This document shows, one piece after another, positions 7,672 to 16,970 of a stretch of 64,000 nucleotides of DNA (position 1 is its first letter; every line of letters begins with the position of its first letter). Origin of the DNA: an uncultured Prevotellaceae bacterium (GTDB lineage Bacteria; Bacteroidota; Bacteroidia; Bacteroidales; Bacteroidaceae); the NCBI GenBank assembly GCA_900314655.1, contig OMWC01000005.1, positions 62,001 to 126,000 on the forward strand. Direction: 5' to 3'. The notes under the pieces are model-generated. The model was not told the DNA's origin, searched no databases, and worked only from the letters and a program-made list of their open reading frames with translations. The position numbers and the translations under genes are program-made.

Positions 7672-7724
7672 CACTCACATAATCGTTTTAGCACTCAGAA
7701 CAAATCAAAGAAAACAAATACAAA

Positions 7725-10700
7725 ATGAAAAAAACGTTCTTATTACTACTTATTGCGACATTTCTGCTGAACATGCCATTGCTGGCGCAACAGCGGCAGA
7801 AACTGAACTTCAATAGCGGATGGCGCCTGGCTGTAGGCGACGTCAAGGATGCTGCGACGGCCGATTATGATGACAGCCGATGGCAGCAGGTGACGTTGCC
7901 CTATGCCTTTAACGGCGACGAGGCTTTCCGCAAGGATATCGTTGACCTGACGGATACCGTGAGTTGGTATCGGAAACATTTCTTCCTGAAACAGGAGGAG
8001 ATCGACGAGAGGAAATATTTCGTGGAGTTTGAGGGCGTACGCCAGGGGGCTGACTTCTATCTGAACGGGCAGCATCTGGGCTACAGCGAGAATGGCGTGA
8101 TGGCCTGCGGCTTCGACCTGACACCCTATCTGAAGCATGGGGAGAACGTGCTGGCCGTGCGCTGCGACAACTCATGGACCTACCGTTCGCGGCAGTTTGA
8201 GAGCCGCTATCAATGGAACGACCGCAACTTCAACGCCAACTATGGCGGCATTCCCAAGAATGTGTATCTGCACGTTACGGGCAAACTCTACCAGACGCTG
8301 CCGCTTTATAGCAATCTGGGAACCACGGGCACCTACGTCTATGCCACGGATTTTGACATCCCGAACCGCAAGGCCGTGGTGCATGTGGAGTCGCAGGTGC
8401 GCAACGAGGGTAGTAAGCCCCGCACCGTGAGGCTGTTTGCCAAGCTGCATAATGCCGACCGCTACCTGGCGCACGTCATTGCGGGCGAGCGTGTCACGCT
8501 GCAGCCGGGCGAGACTCGTACGGTCAGCATACAGGACGAAGTGGAGGGGCTGCACTTCTGGTCGTGGGGCTATGGCTATCTCTATACCGTGGAGACGTTC
8601 CTGGTTGACGGTCAGGTGAAAGACCCGCATGCTCCCGGCGTGCAATTTGACCAGGTGACGGTACGCACCGGTTTCCGCAAGACACGTTTCGGCGAGGGAA
8701 AAATCTGGCTTAACGACCGCGTGATGATGGTGCACGGCTATGCCCAGCGCACATCCAACGAATGGCCCGGCGTGGGACTCTCCGTGCCGGCATGGCTCAG
8801 CGACTATTCCAACGACCTGATGGTGAAGTCGGGGGGCAACGTCGTGCGCTGGATGCACGTGACGCCCTGGAAGCAGGATGTTGAAAGCTGCGACCGCGTG
8901 GGACTGATTCAGGCCATGCCCGCCGGTGATGCGGAGAAGGATGTGACAGGTCCGCGCTGGGAACAGCGCAAGGCGCTGATGCGCGATGCCATTATCTACA
9001 ACCGCAACAATCCGTCGATACTCTTCTATGAGAGTGGCAACGAGAGCATCAGCCGCGAGCACATGCTCGAGATGAAAGCCATCCGCGACGAATACGACCC
9101 TCATGGCGGAAGGGCCGTCGGTTCGCGTGAGATGCTCGACATCGATGAGGCTGAGTATGGCGGTGAGATGCTCTATATCAACAAGTCGAAGAAGCACCCG
9201 ATGTGGGCAATGGAGTACTGTCGCGATGAAGGCTTGCGCAAGTATTGGGACGAGTATTCCTATCCTTATCATAAGGAGGGCGACGGGCCGCTCTATCGCG
9301 GAAAACCGGCTACCGACTACAACCACAATATGGATCAGCTGGCCGTCGAGATGGTGCGCCGCTGGTATGACTACTGGCTGGAGCGTCCGGGCACCGGCAC
9401 GCGCGTCTCGTCGGGCGGTGTGAAGATTGTCTTCTCTGACACCAACACCCATCATCGCGGCGAGTCAAACTACCGAATGAGCGGCGTGACCGATGCCATG
9501 CGCATCCCAAAGGATGCCTTCTATGCCCATCAGGTGATGTGGAGCGGATGGGTGGACGACGAAATGCCGCGCACTTACATCATAGGTCATTGGAACTATG
9601 AGCCGGGCGTGGTGAAGCCGGTGTATGTGGTTTCCACGGCGACGGAGGTGGAACTCTTCCTCAATGGGCGTTCGCTGGGCAAGGGCAAGCAGAGCTATCG
9701 CTACCTGTTCACGTTCGACGACGTGGCTTTCGAACAGGGCACCCTTGAGGCCGTAGGCTCCGACGGAAGCCGTTACAAGATAGAAACCGCAGGCAAACCC
9801 TATCAGCTCAGGCTCTCGGCCATCCAGAATCCTGAGGGAACAAAGGCCGATGGGGCCGACATGATACTCTATGAGGTGGAGGTGCTCGATGAGCAAGGCC
9901 GCCGCTGTCCGCTGGACGATCGGATGGTTCACTTCCAGCAGTGGGGTGACGGACGATGGATTGGTGGAATCGGAACACGCAACAACAAGGAAATGCAGCG
10001 ACCCGACGAGAACCGCCGCGAAGGGCTGCTGGATGCTGCTGCCACGAAGAATGTGTCAGACAATTATGTGGGCAGCATGAGTCTGCCCGTGGATTGTGGC
10101 GTTAACCGCGTACTGGTGCGCACTACGACCCATGCCGGAGAGATTCATCTGGCAGCTTACGCCGAAGGATTGAAGCCTGCCTACGTCACGGTCAGCAGTC
10201 AGCCCGTGGAGCCGGAACGCTATCTTCCGTCGTTGACGCTAAGAGGGCGTTTAGACCGCGGTCCTACACCGCTCACGCCTTCCTATCAGGAAAAACAGCA
10301 GGGCGTAAGGATCATTTCGGCCAAGGCTGGCTACGACACGGAGCATGCCACCCACAGTTTCGACGACAACGAACTCTCGGAATGGAAGAACGACGGACGG
10401 CTGCAGACGGCGTGGATTACCTATCGTCTTGCCCGCAAAACGCGCATCAGCGACATCTGCATGAAGCTGACCGGATGGAGGCTCCGCAGCTATCCCCTGG
10501 AGATTTATGCCGGAAAGCGGCTTATCTGGAGCGGTGAGACGCCGCACAGCCTCGGCTATGTGCACCTGAAGCCGCAGACATCGGTAAACGCCGACGAGAT
10601 AACCATCCGCCTGAAAGGGGCTGGCAAGGACAAGGATGCCTTTGGCGGTATCGTAGAAGTGGCCGAGTCTGCTGCTGGCGAACTGGATCTGTTCAAGGCT

Positions 10701-10790
10701 AAGGGAGGTGAAGCAAGAGGCAACGAACTGCGCATCGTAGAGATTGAGTTCCTAACACCTAACACCCAACACCCATCACCCAACACCTAA
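7725..10790 (+). CDS. Secreted glycoside hydrolase family 2, beta-galactosidase-like
   Basis: 1021 residues with a signal peptide (MKKTFLLLLIATFL...LAQQ). Order: GH2 sugar-binding jelly roll (about 30-190), immunoglobulin-like domain (195-310), TIM barrel (315-590), DUF4982-type domain (about 605-690), an Ig-like domain, and a discoidin-like carbohydrate-binding module (about 860-985). Acid/base is E440 in ESGNESIS and nucleophile E497 in MWAMEYC. Activity on a beta-galactoside or related sugar is likely but the substrate is unknown. The final codons (PNTQHPSPNT) and the stop codon come from a heptamer array. It is not next to a SusCD pair. It converges with, and overlaps by 4 bp, the ABC permease gene. 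Confidence 0.88.
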   Translation: MKKTFLLLLIATFLLNMPLLAQQRQKLNFNSGWRLAVGDVKDAATADYDDSRWQQVTLPYAFNGDEAFRKDIVDLTDTVSWYRKHFFLKQEEIDERKYFVEFEGVRQGADFYLNGQHLGYSENGVMACGFDLTPYLKHGENVLAVRCDNSWTYRSRQFESRYQWNDRNFNANYGGIPKNVYLHVTGKLYQTLPLYSNLGTTGTYVYATDFDIPNRKAVVHVESQVRNEGSKPRTVRLFAKLHNADRYLAHVIAGERVTLQPGETRTVSIQDEVEGLHFWSWGYGYLYTVETFLVDGQVKDPHAPGVQFDQVTVRTGFRKTRFGEGKIWLNDRVMMVHGYAQRTSNEWPGVGLSVPAWLSDYSNDLMVKSGGNVVRWMHVTPWKQDVESCDRVGLIQAMPAGDAEKDVTGPRWEQRKALMRDAIIYNRNNPSILFYESGNESISREHMLEMKAIRDEYDPHGGRAVGSREMLDIDEAEYGGEMLYINKSKKHPMWAMEYCRDEGLRKYWDEYSYPYHKEGDGPLYRGKPATDYNHNMDQLAVEMVRRWYDYWLERPGTGTRVSSGGVKIVFSDTNTHHRGESNYRMSGVTDAMRIPKDAFYAHQVMWSGWVDDEMPRTYIIGHWNYEPGVVKPVYVVSTATEVELFLNGRSLGKGKQSYRYLFTFDDVAFEQGTLEAVGSDGSRYKIETAGKPYQLRLSAIQNPEGTKADGADMILYEVEVLDEQGRRCPLDDRMVHFQQWGDGRWIGGIGTRNNKEMQRPDENRREGLLDAAATKNVSDNYVGSMSLPVDCGVNRVLVRTTTHAGEIHLAAYAEGLKPAYVTVSSQPVEPERYLPSLTLRGRLDRGPTPLTPSYQEKQQGVRIISAKAGYDTEHATHSFDDNELSEWKNDGRLQTAWITYRLARKTRISDICMKLTGWRLRSYPLEIYAGKRLIWSGETPHSLGYVHLKPQTSVNADEITIRLKGAGKDKDAFGGIVEVAESAAGELDLFKAKGGEARGNELRIVEIEFLTPNTQHPSPNT
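10754..10788. repeat. Heptamer array AACACCC x5 at convergent gene ends
   Basis: Five successive 7-bp units (AACACCT, AACACCC, AACACCC, ATCACCC, AACACCT). They encode the tail of the GH2 and contain the stop codons of both the GH2 (10788-10790) and the opposing permease (10787-10789). Confidence 0.9.
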
Positions 10791-11905
10791 CTATTCTTCT
10801 TATAACTCTGCACCGCCCATACGGCCATAGCGAGGCCGATGCCCAGCAGGGCATACACTTGGTGGGCAATGTCAGCGAATCTTCCACCGCGGATGAAGAC
10901 CGTGCGGATGGCGTCGATGAAATAGTGCATGGGGTTCACGTAGGTAGTGGTGTAGGCCCATTCGGGCATGCTGCGCGTGGGAGTGAAGAGACCGCTGAGC
11001 AGCATGATGCAGACCACGAAGAACCACATCACGAAGATGGCCTGCTGCATGTTGTCGCTATAGTTGGAAACGATAAGGCCGAATGAGGAAAAGAACAGGG
11101 CCAGCAGCATGGCCAACAGATAAATGAGCCAGACGGGACCGGCGGGCGTGATGCCATAGATGAGCCAGGCGAGTAGCAGGCAGACGGTGACCACGAAGAG
11201 GGCGATGAGCCAGTAGGGGATGAGTTTTGCCAGGATAAATGCCCATTTGGAGACGGGCGTCACATTGATCTGCTCGATGGTGCCGGATTCCTTCTCGCCC
11301 ACGATGTTGAGTGTGGGCAGGAACCCCGTCATCAGCATCATCACAATGGCCAGCAAGGCCGGTATCATATAGAGCTTGTAGTTCTGGTGCTTGTTGTATA
11401 GGAGTGAAGAGTGAAGAGTGAAGAGTGAAGAATTTGCTGCCGCCATACCGACCGCAGGCGATTCTTCACTCTTCACTCTTAACTCTTCACTTAAGATCTG
11501 GGCAAGGTAGGCGCTGCCCATTGAACCCTTTGTGCCGTTCACGGCATTGGCGGCAATCAGAATCTGGGGCATTTCCTTTTGATCCCTGCGCTTGCCGAAA
11601 TCCTGCGGAATGACCAGCACCACGTCGGCTCGGCCATGCTCTATCTCGCTGAGCGCGTCCTTGTAGGTGGGCTTCTGGCCGCAGAAGACGAAATAGCGGC
11701 TGGCTTCGATGCTGTGCACGATCTGTCTGGAACGGGAAGAACGGTCCAGGTCCACCACGTTGACACGGATGTTCTTCACCTCCATATTCATCACCCACGG
11801 CATGACGCACATGATCATGATGGGGAAGGCAAAGATCAGTTTGGGCAGAAACGAGTTGCGGCGAATCTGCAGAAACTCTTTTTGTATGAGATACGTGAGT
11901 GTCAT
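10787..11905 (-). CDS. ABC-2 type permease, second permease gene of an efflux operon
   Basis: 372 residues. One N-terminal membrane helix (FPIMIMCVMPWVM), a large outer domain (about 45-190), then five helices in the C-terminal half, the usual ABC-2 (YhhJ/YbhR) form. It pairs with the permease at 11912 and the double ATPase at 13099 to export a small molecule across the inner membrane. ATG 11905 is 6 nt after the upstream stop. Residues about 138-168 of the outer domain (SEELRVKSEES ... SSLFTLHSSLL) are encoded by two heptamer arrays in inverted order and are not native to the family. Confidence 0.85.
   Translation of the reverse strand: MTLTYLIQKEFLQIRRNSFLPKLIFAFPIMIMCVMPWVMNMEVKNIRVNVVDLDRSSRSRQIVHSIEASRYFVFCGQKPTYKDALSEIEHGRADVVLVIPQDFGKRRDQKEMPQILIAANAVNGTKGSMGSAYLAQILSEELRVKSEESPAVGMAAANSSLFTLHSSLLYNKHQNYKLYMIPALLAIVMMLMTGFLPTLNIVGEKESGTIEQINVTPVSKWAFILAKLIPYWLIALFVVTVCLLLAWLIYGITPAGPVWLIYLLAMLLALFFSSFGLIVSNYSDNMQQAIFVMWFFVVCIMLLSGLFTPTRSMPEWAYTTTYVNPMHYFIDAIRTVFIRGGRFADIAHQVYALLGIGLAMAVWAVQSYKKNS
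11402..11492. repeat. Inverted pair of heptamer arrays (GAGTGAA x4 and TTCACTC x4) inside the permease gene
   Basis: 11402-11429 is four perfect GAGTGAA units. 11465-11492 is TTCACTC, TTCACTC, TTAACTC, TTCACTT, the reverse complement type. A 35-bp spacer separates them. In the gene sense the TTAACTC variant turns what would be TGA into TTA. Confidence 0.9.
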
Positions 11906-11911
11906 AAGCGG

Positions 11912-13027
11912 TTATTCTAAGCGGGTGTTAAACTTCAGGAGGGCGATGGTAAGGAAGAGAACCGTAAACCCGGCCAGCGCGGCCACCTCCTTGGCCACCT
12001 CGCCGATGCCTACGCCCATGATCATCAGCTTGCGCATGGCATCGATATAATAGCGCGGAGGCACCACGGCGGCTATCCATTGCAGGATGGTGGGCATGCT
12101 CTCAATGGGGAACATCATGCCCGAAAGCATCACTACGGGCATCAGCAGCACCATGGCCGAGAGCAGCAGGGCTACCAGTTGGGTCTGGGCGATGTTGGAG
12201 ATGAGCAGTCCCAGCGAGAGGGCAAGCAGGATATAGAGCACGCTGACGGCCACAATCCAGAACAACGAGCCCTGCAGCGGAACATTGAGCACGAAACGTG
12301 CCATCAGCAGGATGGTGACAAGGATGGCAAAAGCCAGCACGAGATAAGGCACGGCTTTGGCGATGATGACCATCAGCGGTCGAACGGGCGACACCAGCAG
12401 CACCTCCATGGTGCCGCGTTCTTTCTCCTTGACGATCGAGATGGAGGTCATCATGGCGCAAATGAGCATCAGCAGCATGCCCATGATGGCGGGTACGAAG
12501 TTGTAGGCCGATTTCATCTGTGGATTGTAGAGCATCTTCGAGTTGATGGCAGATGATTGCGGGTTGGCCATTACCTGCTGCGCATAGTTGGTCCACTGCT
12601 GTGCCATGTTGGGGTCGGAACCATCTACAATCAGTTGGATGCCGCCCTGTTTGCTGGCAAAACCACGGCCAAACACTACGGCCATGTCTGCCTTCTGGCT
12701 ACGGATGAGCCTTTCTGCCTCCTGTGGCGTGGCTGCGGTATTCGTAATGGTGAAGTATTCCGATTGGGCCAGCCGGTCTATAACCTTCTGCGTCAGGTGG
12801 TCACTGTTGGCCGTCACCACTACCGTTCGCACATTCTTCACATCAGTGGAGATGGCGAAGCCGAAAATCAGCATCATCACCACGGGCATGCCGAAGAGAA
12901 TGAGCATCGTACGCTTGTCGCGCAGGATGTGTTTGCCTTCTTTGATGACGAAAGAAAGAAAAGGCCCTTCCAAGCCCTCCCGAAGGGAGGGATGTTTTAC
13001 TGCCTGTTGTCTTGCTTCCATATTCAT
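11912..13027 (-). CDS. ABC-2 type permease, first permease gene of an efflux operon
   Basis: 371 residues of the ABC-2 (YbhS-like) form: one helix near residues 43-60, an outer domain to about 175, then five helices (ending LAGFTVLFLTIALLKF). With its neighbour it forms the membrane channel of a drug or metabolite exporter. Residues about 11-20 (HPSLREGLEG) come from a palindromic repeat inserted between the start and the first conserved segment (FVIKEGKHILRDKRTM). ATG at 13027 lies between this copy and an opposing copy at 13068. An internal ATG at 13021 is an alternative start. Confidence 0.85.
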   Translation of the reverse strand: MNMEARQQAVKHPSLREGLEGPFLSFVIKEGKHILRDKRTMLILFGMPVVMMLIFGFAISTDVKNVRTVVVTANSDHLTQKVIDRLAQSEYFTITNTAATPQEAERLIRSQKADMAVVFGRGFASKQGGIQLIVDGSDPNMAQQWTNYAQQVMANPQSSAINSKMLYNPQMKSAYNFVPAIMGMLLMLICAMMTSISIVKEKERGTMEVLLVSPVRPLMVIIAKAVPYLVLAFAILVTILLMARFVLNVPLQGSLFWIVAVSVLYILLALSLGLLISNIAQTQLVALLLSAMVLLMPVVMLSGMMFPIESMPTILQWIAAVVPPRYYIDAMRKLMIMGVGIGEVAKEVAALAGFTVLFLTIALLKFNTRLE

Positions 13028-13100
13028 ATCTTTCTATCTATTCTTAATAATGTGTATCATTCCTAACATCCCTCCCTTTGGGTGGGCTTGGGTGGGCTTT
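12965..13100. repeat. Inverted pair of CTCCC palindromes bracketing the permease start codon
   Basis: Copy 12965-12992 (CCAAGCCCTCCCGAAGGGAGGG) is read in frame in the permease N-terminus. The opposing copy 13068-13100 (CCCTCCCTTTGGGTGGG) lies between genes and touches the ATPase stop codon at 13099-13101. Confidence 0.8.
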
Positions 13101-14559
13101 AGTCCTTTCGGGTTGCCTGTCTTGCCAGGTATGTAAATACGTGGTCCATGTCGGGCTGGTTGAATTCTTTTTTCAGGGCCTCGGGTGTGCCCATCGCCTT
13201 GATCTTGCCATCGACCATGATGGAGATGCGGTCGCAGTATTCGGCCTCGTCCATATAGTGGGTGGTCACGAAAACGGTAATGCCGCGGGCAGCAGCCTCA
13301 TAGATGAGTTCCCAGAACTGACGTCGGGTGGCAGGGTCCACGCCGCCCGTAGGCTCGTCGAGGAACACCACACCCGGCTCATGGAATATCGAGACAGAGA
13401 AGGCCAGTTTCTGTTTCCATCCGAGGGGGAGCCCCGAAACGAGGTCGTCTTTATGCTCCTCGAACTTCAATTGGCGGAGCAATTCTTCGGTCTTCGCTTT
13501 GATTTCCCCACTCTTCATTCCGTAGATGCCTGCAAAGAGGCGGATATTCTCGGCTACGGTCAAGTCCTCGTAGAGTGAGAACTTCTGCGACATATAGCCG
13601 ATATGCTTCTTGATTTGCTCATACTCGGTACGGATATCATAGCCTACCACACGTCCGGTTCCACTGGTAGGCTGGTTCAGGCCTGTCAGCATGTGCATGG
13701 CCGTGGTCTTTCCGGCACCGTTGGCTCCCAGGAATCCGAAGATCTCGCCCTTCTTCACGCTGAACGAAATGTCATCGACGGCATGGAACGAGCCGAAGGC
13801 TTTCACCAGGTGTTCCACCTCAATGACAACGTCATCGGGTTGCGACTCAGTAGCTACACTCGGTTCGATGCCTGGCGGGTTGAAGACGTCGGCAAACTCC
13901 GTGAGAATCCGGTCGGGCGTATCGATACCTCGTATTTTCCCCTGGTCGAGAAAGGCCACGCGCTCACAACAGCGCACCTCGTCAAGATAGGGCGTGGAGG
14001 CAATGATGGTGATGTCTTGTTCCTTCAGGGAGAGCAGCATTTCCCAGAGTTCCTTGCGGCTCACGGGGTCAACGCCCGTGGTGGGTTCGTCGAGGAAGAG
14101 TACGCTTGGCTGGTGTACCAGTGCACAACTGAGCGCCAGTTTCTGCTTCATGCCGCCCGACAGCGCTCCGGCCTTGCGATCCTTGAACCGCTCAATCTGT
14201 GAGTAGATGGCCTTGATGGAGTCGTATCCTTCCTCTACGGTGGTACCGAAGAGGGTGGCGAAGAACTTCAGGTTTTCTTCGACGGTCAGGTCCTGATAGA
14301 GCGAGAACTTACCGGGCATGTAGCCCACACGGCAGCGCACATCGCGCATCTGCTTCACCACGTCGAAGCCGTCAACTGTGGCCGTTCCCTTTTCGGGCAG
14401 CAGCAGCGAGCAGAGAATGCGGAACATCGATGTCTTGCCGGCACCATCGGGGCCTATCAGTCCGAAGACTTCGCCCCTGCCGACACTGAACGACACGTCG
14501 TCGAGTGCCCGTACCCGTCCGTAGCTCTTGCTGACGTTCTTTACTTCTATGGCATTCAT
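13099..14559 (-). CDS. ABC transporter ATPase with two nucleotide-binding domains (YbhF-like)
   Basis: 486 residues from ATG 14559 (MNAIEVKNVSKSYG). Two fused ATPase domains, each with a Walker A (GPDGAGKTS near residue 33, GANGAGKTT near 273), ABC signature region (LSGGMKQKL in the first; the weaker VSGLPLGWKQKL in the second) and Walker B (SVLFLDEPT and GVVFLDEPT). This matches YbhF-type proteins that drive paired ABC-2 permeases. An in-frame GTG at 14586 would overlap the HlyD gene by 4 bp and is possible, but family members begin at the chosen Met. Powers export together with the two permeases downstream. Confidence 0.88.
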   Translation of the reverse strand: MNAIEVKNVSKSYGRVRALDDVSFSVGRGEVFGLIGPDGAGKTSMFRILCSLLLPEKGTATVDGFDVVKQMRDVRCRVGYMPGKFSLYQDLTVEENLKFFATLFGTTVEEGYDSIKAIYSQIERFKDRKAGALSGGMKQKLALSCALVHQPSVLFLDEPTTGVDPVSRKELWEMLLSLKEQDITIIASTPYLDEVRCCERVAFLDQGKIRGIDTPDRILTEFADVFNPPGIEPSVATESQPDDVVIEVEHLVKAFGSFHAVDDISFSVKKGEIFGFLGANGAGKTTAMHMLTGLNQPTSGTGRVVGYDIRTEYEQIKKHIGYMSQKFSLYEDLTVAENIRLFAGIYGMKSGEIKAKTEELLRQLKFEEHKDDLVSGLPLGWKQKLAFSVSIFHEPGVVFLDEPTGGVDPATRRQFWELIYEAAARGITVFVTTHYMDEAEYCDRISIMVDGKIKAMGTPEALKKEFNQPDMDHVFTYLARQATRKD

Positions 14560-14582
14560 AGCGGCTGCAGTTGTTTTACTTT

Positions 14583-15476
14583 TCACTTTAACTTGACTTC
14601 CCCGTACATGCCAATCTTCACGAATCCGTCGTTCTTGATGGCAATTTTCACGGCATACACCAGGTCGGCACGTTCATCCTCGGTGAGGATGGTCTTGGGA
14701 GTGAACTCCGACCGTGAGGATATCCACGAGATGGTGCCGTCGTAAGCCTTCTTCTGCCCATCGCCATAGTCGGCAAACACCTTCACTTTTTGTCCGAGCT
14801 TGATGTCCTTCAGTTGGGCGGAAGTGACGTAGGCACGCATGAACATATTCTCGGTGTCGGCTATTTTGAAGAGCGGTTTACCTGCTGCCACAAACTCACC
14901 GCGCTCCACATATTTCTCCAGTACGGTTCCCTTTGTCGGTGTCATGATATGACACTTGCGGAGAATGTCGCGCAGTTGATTCACTTGCACGTCGGTAGCT
15001 GCCGACTGCTTGTCAAGGGCGCGTGTGCTGGTGGTGAGCGAAGAAATCTGTGCGTCGAGCTGGCGCTGCAGAACCATTACCTGACTCCTCGCATCGTCGA
15101 GCATTTTGCTCGGTGCGGCTCCGTCGGCTACCAGTTCCTTGTAGCGTTGTTCTTCCTGGCGGGCCTTGACCAGTTGCTGGCGTGTAACGGCAATCTGGCG
15201 CTGCATGTCGGGTTTCTGGCTCTGATATACCTGCTTGGTGGCTCCCAGTTGCTGAATCTTCAGCCAGGTCTGGGTGGTGTCTATCAGTCCTACCTCGCGG
15301 CCTGCTTCCAACACCTCTCCTTCGTTGACGCTGAATGTCAGCAAGGCTCCGTTCTGTTCAGCATAAACGGTGGTTTCGGTAGCCTCAAACGTGCCTGTGG
15401 CATCATACTCTTTCTCTTTATTTCCGCAGGCAGCCATCATCAGCATCACGCCTGCCAGTGCAAATATCTTTTTCAT
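14583..15476 (-). CDS. HlyD-family periplasmic adaptor lipoprotein
   Basis: 297 residues. The signal peptide ends MMAACG, so Cys17 is the likely lipid site. Barrel-sandwich halves lie at about 28-75 and 165-200 around a long coiled coil (about 78-155, rich in Gln, Arg and Leu), followed by a beta-barrel domain. It would bridge the inner-membrane ABC exporter to the TolC-like channel encoded just upstream (20-nt gap). The tripartite set is complete within this operon. Confidence 0.88.
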   Translation of the reverse strand: MKKIFALAGVMLMMAACGNKEKEYDATGTFEATETTVYAEQNGALLTFSVNEGEVLEAGREVGLIDTTQTWLKIQQLGATKQVYQSQKPDMQRQIAVTRQQLVKARQEEQRYKELVADGAAPSKMLDDARSQVMVLQRQLDAQISSLTTSTRALDKQSAATDVQVNQLRDILRKCHIMTPTKGTVLEKYVERGEFVAAGKPLFKIADTENMFMRAYVTSAQLKDIKLGQKVKVFADYGDGQKKAYDGTISWISSRSEFTPKTILTEDERADLVYAVKIAIKNDGFVKIGMYGEVKLK

Positions 15477-15496
15477 TGTGGTCTTATTATTTATCG

Positions 15497-16783
15497 TTAT
15501 TTTGATGTTATGTCGTTACGGGTAAATCTCAAGTCGTAGATTTCCTTCAGCATTTCTATCTCGTGCATCGACTGCTGCACGCGAGCGGCATTCTCCTGAT
15601 TGATTTCGCGCAGCAGGTCGTTCACGTCGATGATGCCATGGGCGAGTTTCGATTCAGCAGCCTTACGGACGGCAGAGCGCAGCGAGATGATCTCTTCGTC
15701 GTCGGCCATCATCTTTTTGTATCGGTCGATTTCTTCGTTTTGCTGTATCTGCTCCAGGTTGTTGTTGAAGAGGAACACCTCGCGGTTCGACTCCGTCAGG
15801 TCGCGTTGCAACTGGATCTTGGCCTTGTCGTTCTTGCGGGTGTAGAGGGCGCCGATGTTCCATGTCAGTCTGGCGCCAATCATTCCGTTCAGGCTCCATT
15901 TGTGGGAGATCATGTCTTCAAACATATTATAGCCCGGATAGCCATAGTAACCTTGTGCAAAAACACCGACTTTCGGCATGAGGGAGGCATCAAGGGCCTT
16001 CTCTTGTGCATTGGCCAGTTGGAGTTGCGCGTCGAAAAGCCGCATCTCCGGACGTTGACCGGCTTGTTCCGATTGTGTGGCGGTGGCGGGTTTCTGCACG
16101 TTTTTTACTTCAATCCCGCAGAATGTGCTCAGCATGGTCTGGAGCATCCGCCGCTGCGACTGAAGGTTCGTGGCCTGTTGTACGACGTTCAGCCGCTCAG
16201 CCTTCACATTCAGCCAGTCGCTTTCTGCTGCCGTTCCGCCTTTGACCATCGACTTCAGCTTCCGTTCATTGCCCGAAAGCAACTCCTGCAGGTCGCGATT
16301 GAGCTGAATCTGCTCATCGAGCATCAACAGCGAGAAATACATCTCGTTCACCCGCTTACGCACACCGTAAAGATTGACTTCCGTCTGTGCTGACTGCACC
16401 TTTCCTTGTTCGCGGGCGATGGCTTTCTGACTGTTGATGACACCGCCGTCATAGATGGTCTGATTGATGTCAATCCCCACACGATACTGGTCTTTCGAAA
16501 GGCCTTTCATGTCAAGCCCCAATTGCTGGTACATGGCTTTCATCTGATCGGGCCACGACACCACATCGCTCTGATAAGTGGCCTGTGCCGATGCCGACAC
16601 CTGTGGCAACCATCCTTTCTGGATGTTGGCCACCGTCAGTGCTGTGGTTTTCTCAATGAGGTCGTATTGGCGTATCAGCGGATAATTCCGTTCTGCCGCC
16701 TGCTGACACTCCTCCAGCGTCTGCGCCGCACCAAACGACAAGTGAAAAAAGATAAGTGATAAACTCAATAATGTCCGACTCAT
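15497..16783 (-). CDS. TolC-family outer membrane efflux protein
   Basis: 428 residues with signal peptide MSRTLLSLSLIFFHLSFGAAQ. Two repeated halves, each with long helical stretches (LEECQQAAERNYPLIRQYDL; LRSAVRKAAESKLAHGIIDV), typical of TolC channels that span the outer membrane and periplasm. It is the first gene of the five-gene operon TolC, HlyD, ATPase, permease, permease. A -7 box lies 39 nt upstream and the AraC regulator is divergent. Confidence 0.9.
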   Translation of the reverse strand: MSRTLLSLSLIFFHLSFGAAQTLEECQQAAERNYPLIRQYDLIEKTTALTVANIQKGWLPQVSASAQATYQSDVVSWPDQMKAMYQQLGLDMKGLSKDQYRVGIDINQTIYDGGVINSQKAIAREQGKVQSAQTEVNLYGVRKRVNEMYFSLLMLDEQIQLNRDLQELLSGNERKLKSMVKGGTAAESDWLNVKAERLNVVQQATNLQSQRRMLQTMLSTFCGIEVKNVQKPATATQSEQAGQRPEMRLFDAQLQLANAQEKALDASLMPKVGVFAQGYYGYPGYNMFEDMISHKWSLNGMIGARLTWNIGALYTRKNDKAKIQLQRDLTESNREVFLFNNNLEQIQQNEEIDRYKKMMADDEEIISLRSAVRKAAESKLAHGIIDVNDLLREINQENAARVQQSMHEIEMLKEIYDLRFTRNDITSK

Positions 16784-16821
16784 ATAATCAGTTCTTTTGT
16801 TATTGTTCTTATTTGTCTCTG

Positions 16822-16829
16822 CAAAGATA
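16822..16829 (-). promoter_or_regulatory. -7 box of the efflux operon
   Basis: TATCTTTG on the minus strand, 39 nt before the TolC start. No TTTG is visible at the expected -33 position, which would fit activation by the divergent AraC protein. Confidence 0.55.
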
Positions 16830-16905
16830 CATCTGTTTCTTCATACTTTGATTACGAATCTGTATGAAAAGAATATTAATTTGTATGATTTTGCCGATTT
16901 ACTTC

Positions 16906-16936
16906 TTTGTATTCTCAAAGAAATGTATTAATTTTG
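16906..16936 (+). promoter_or_regulatory. Promoter of the AraC regulator gene
   Basis: TTTG (16906-16909), 19 nt, TAATTTTG (16929-16936), 34 nt before the start codon. The whole control region shared with the efflux operon (16784-16970) is only 187 bp. Confidence 0.7.
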
Positions 16937-16970
16937 CAATCAAATCGTACAATTTTGTGATTTTCGTCTT

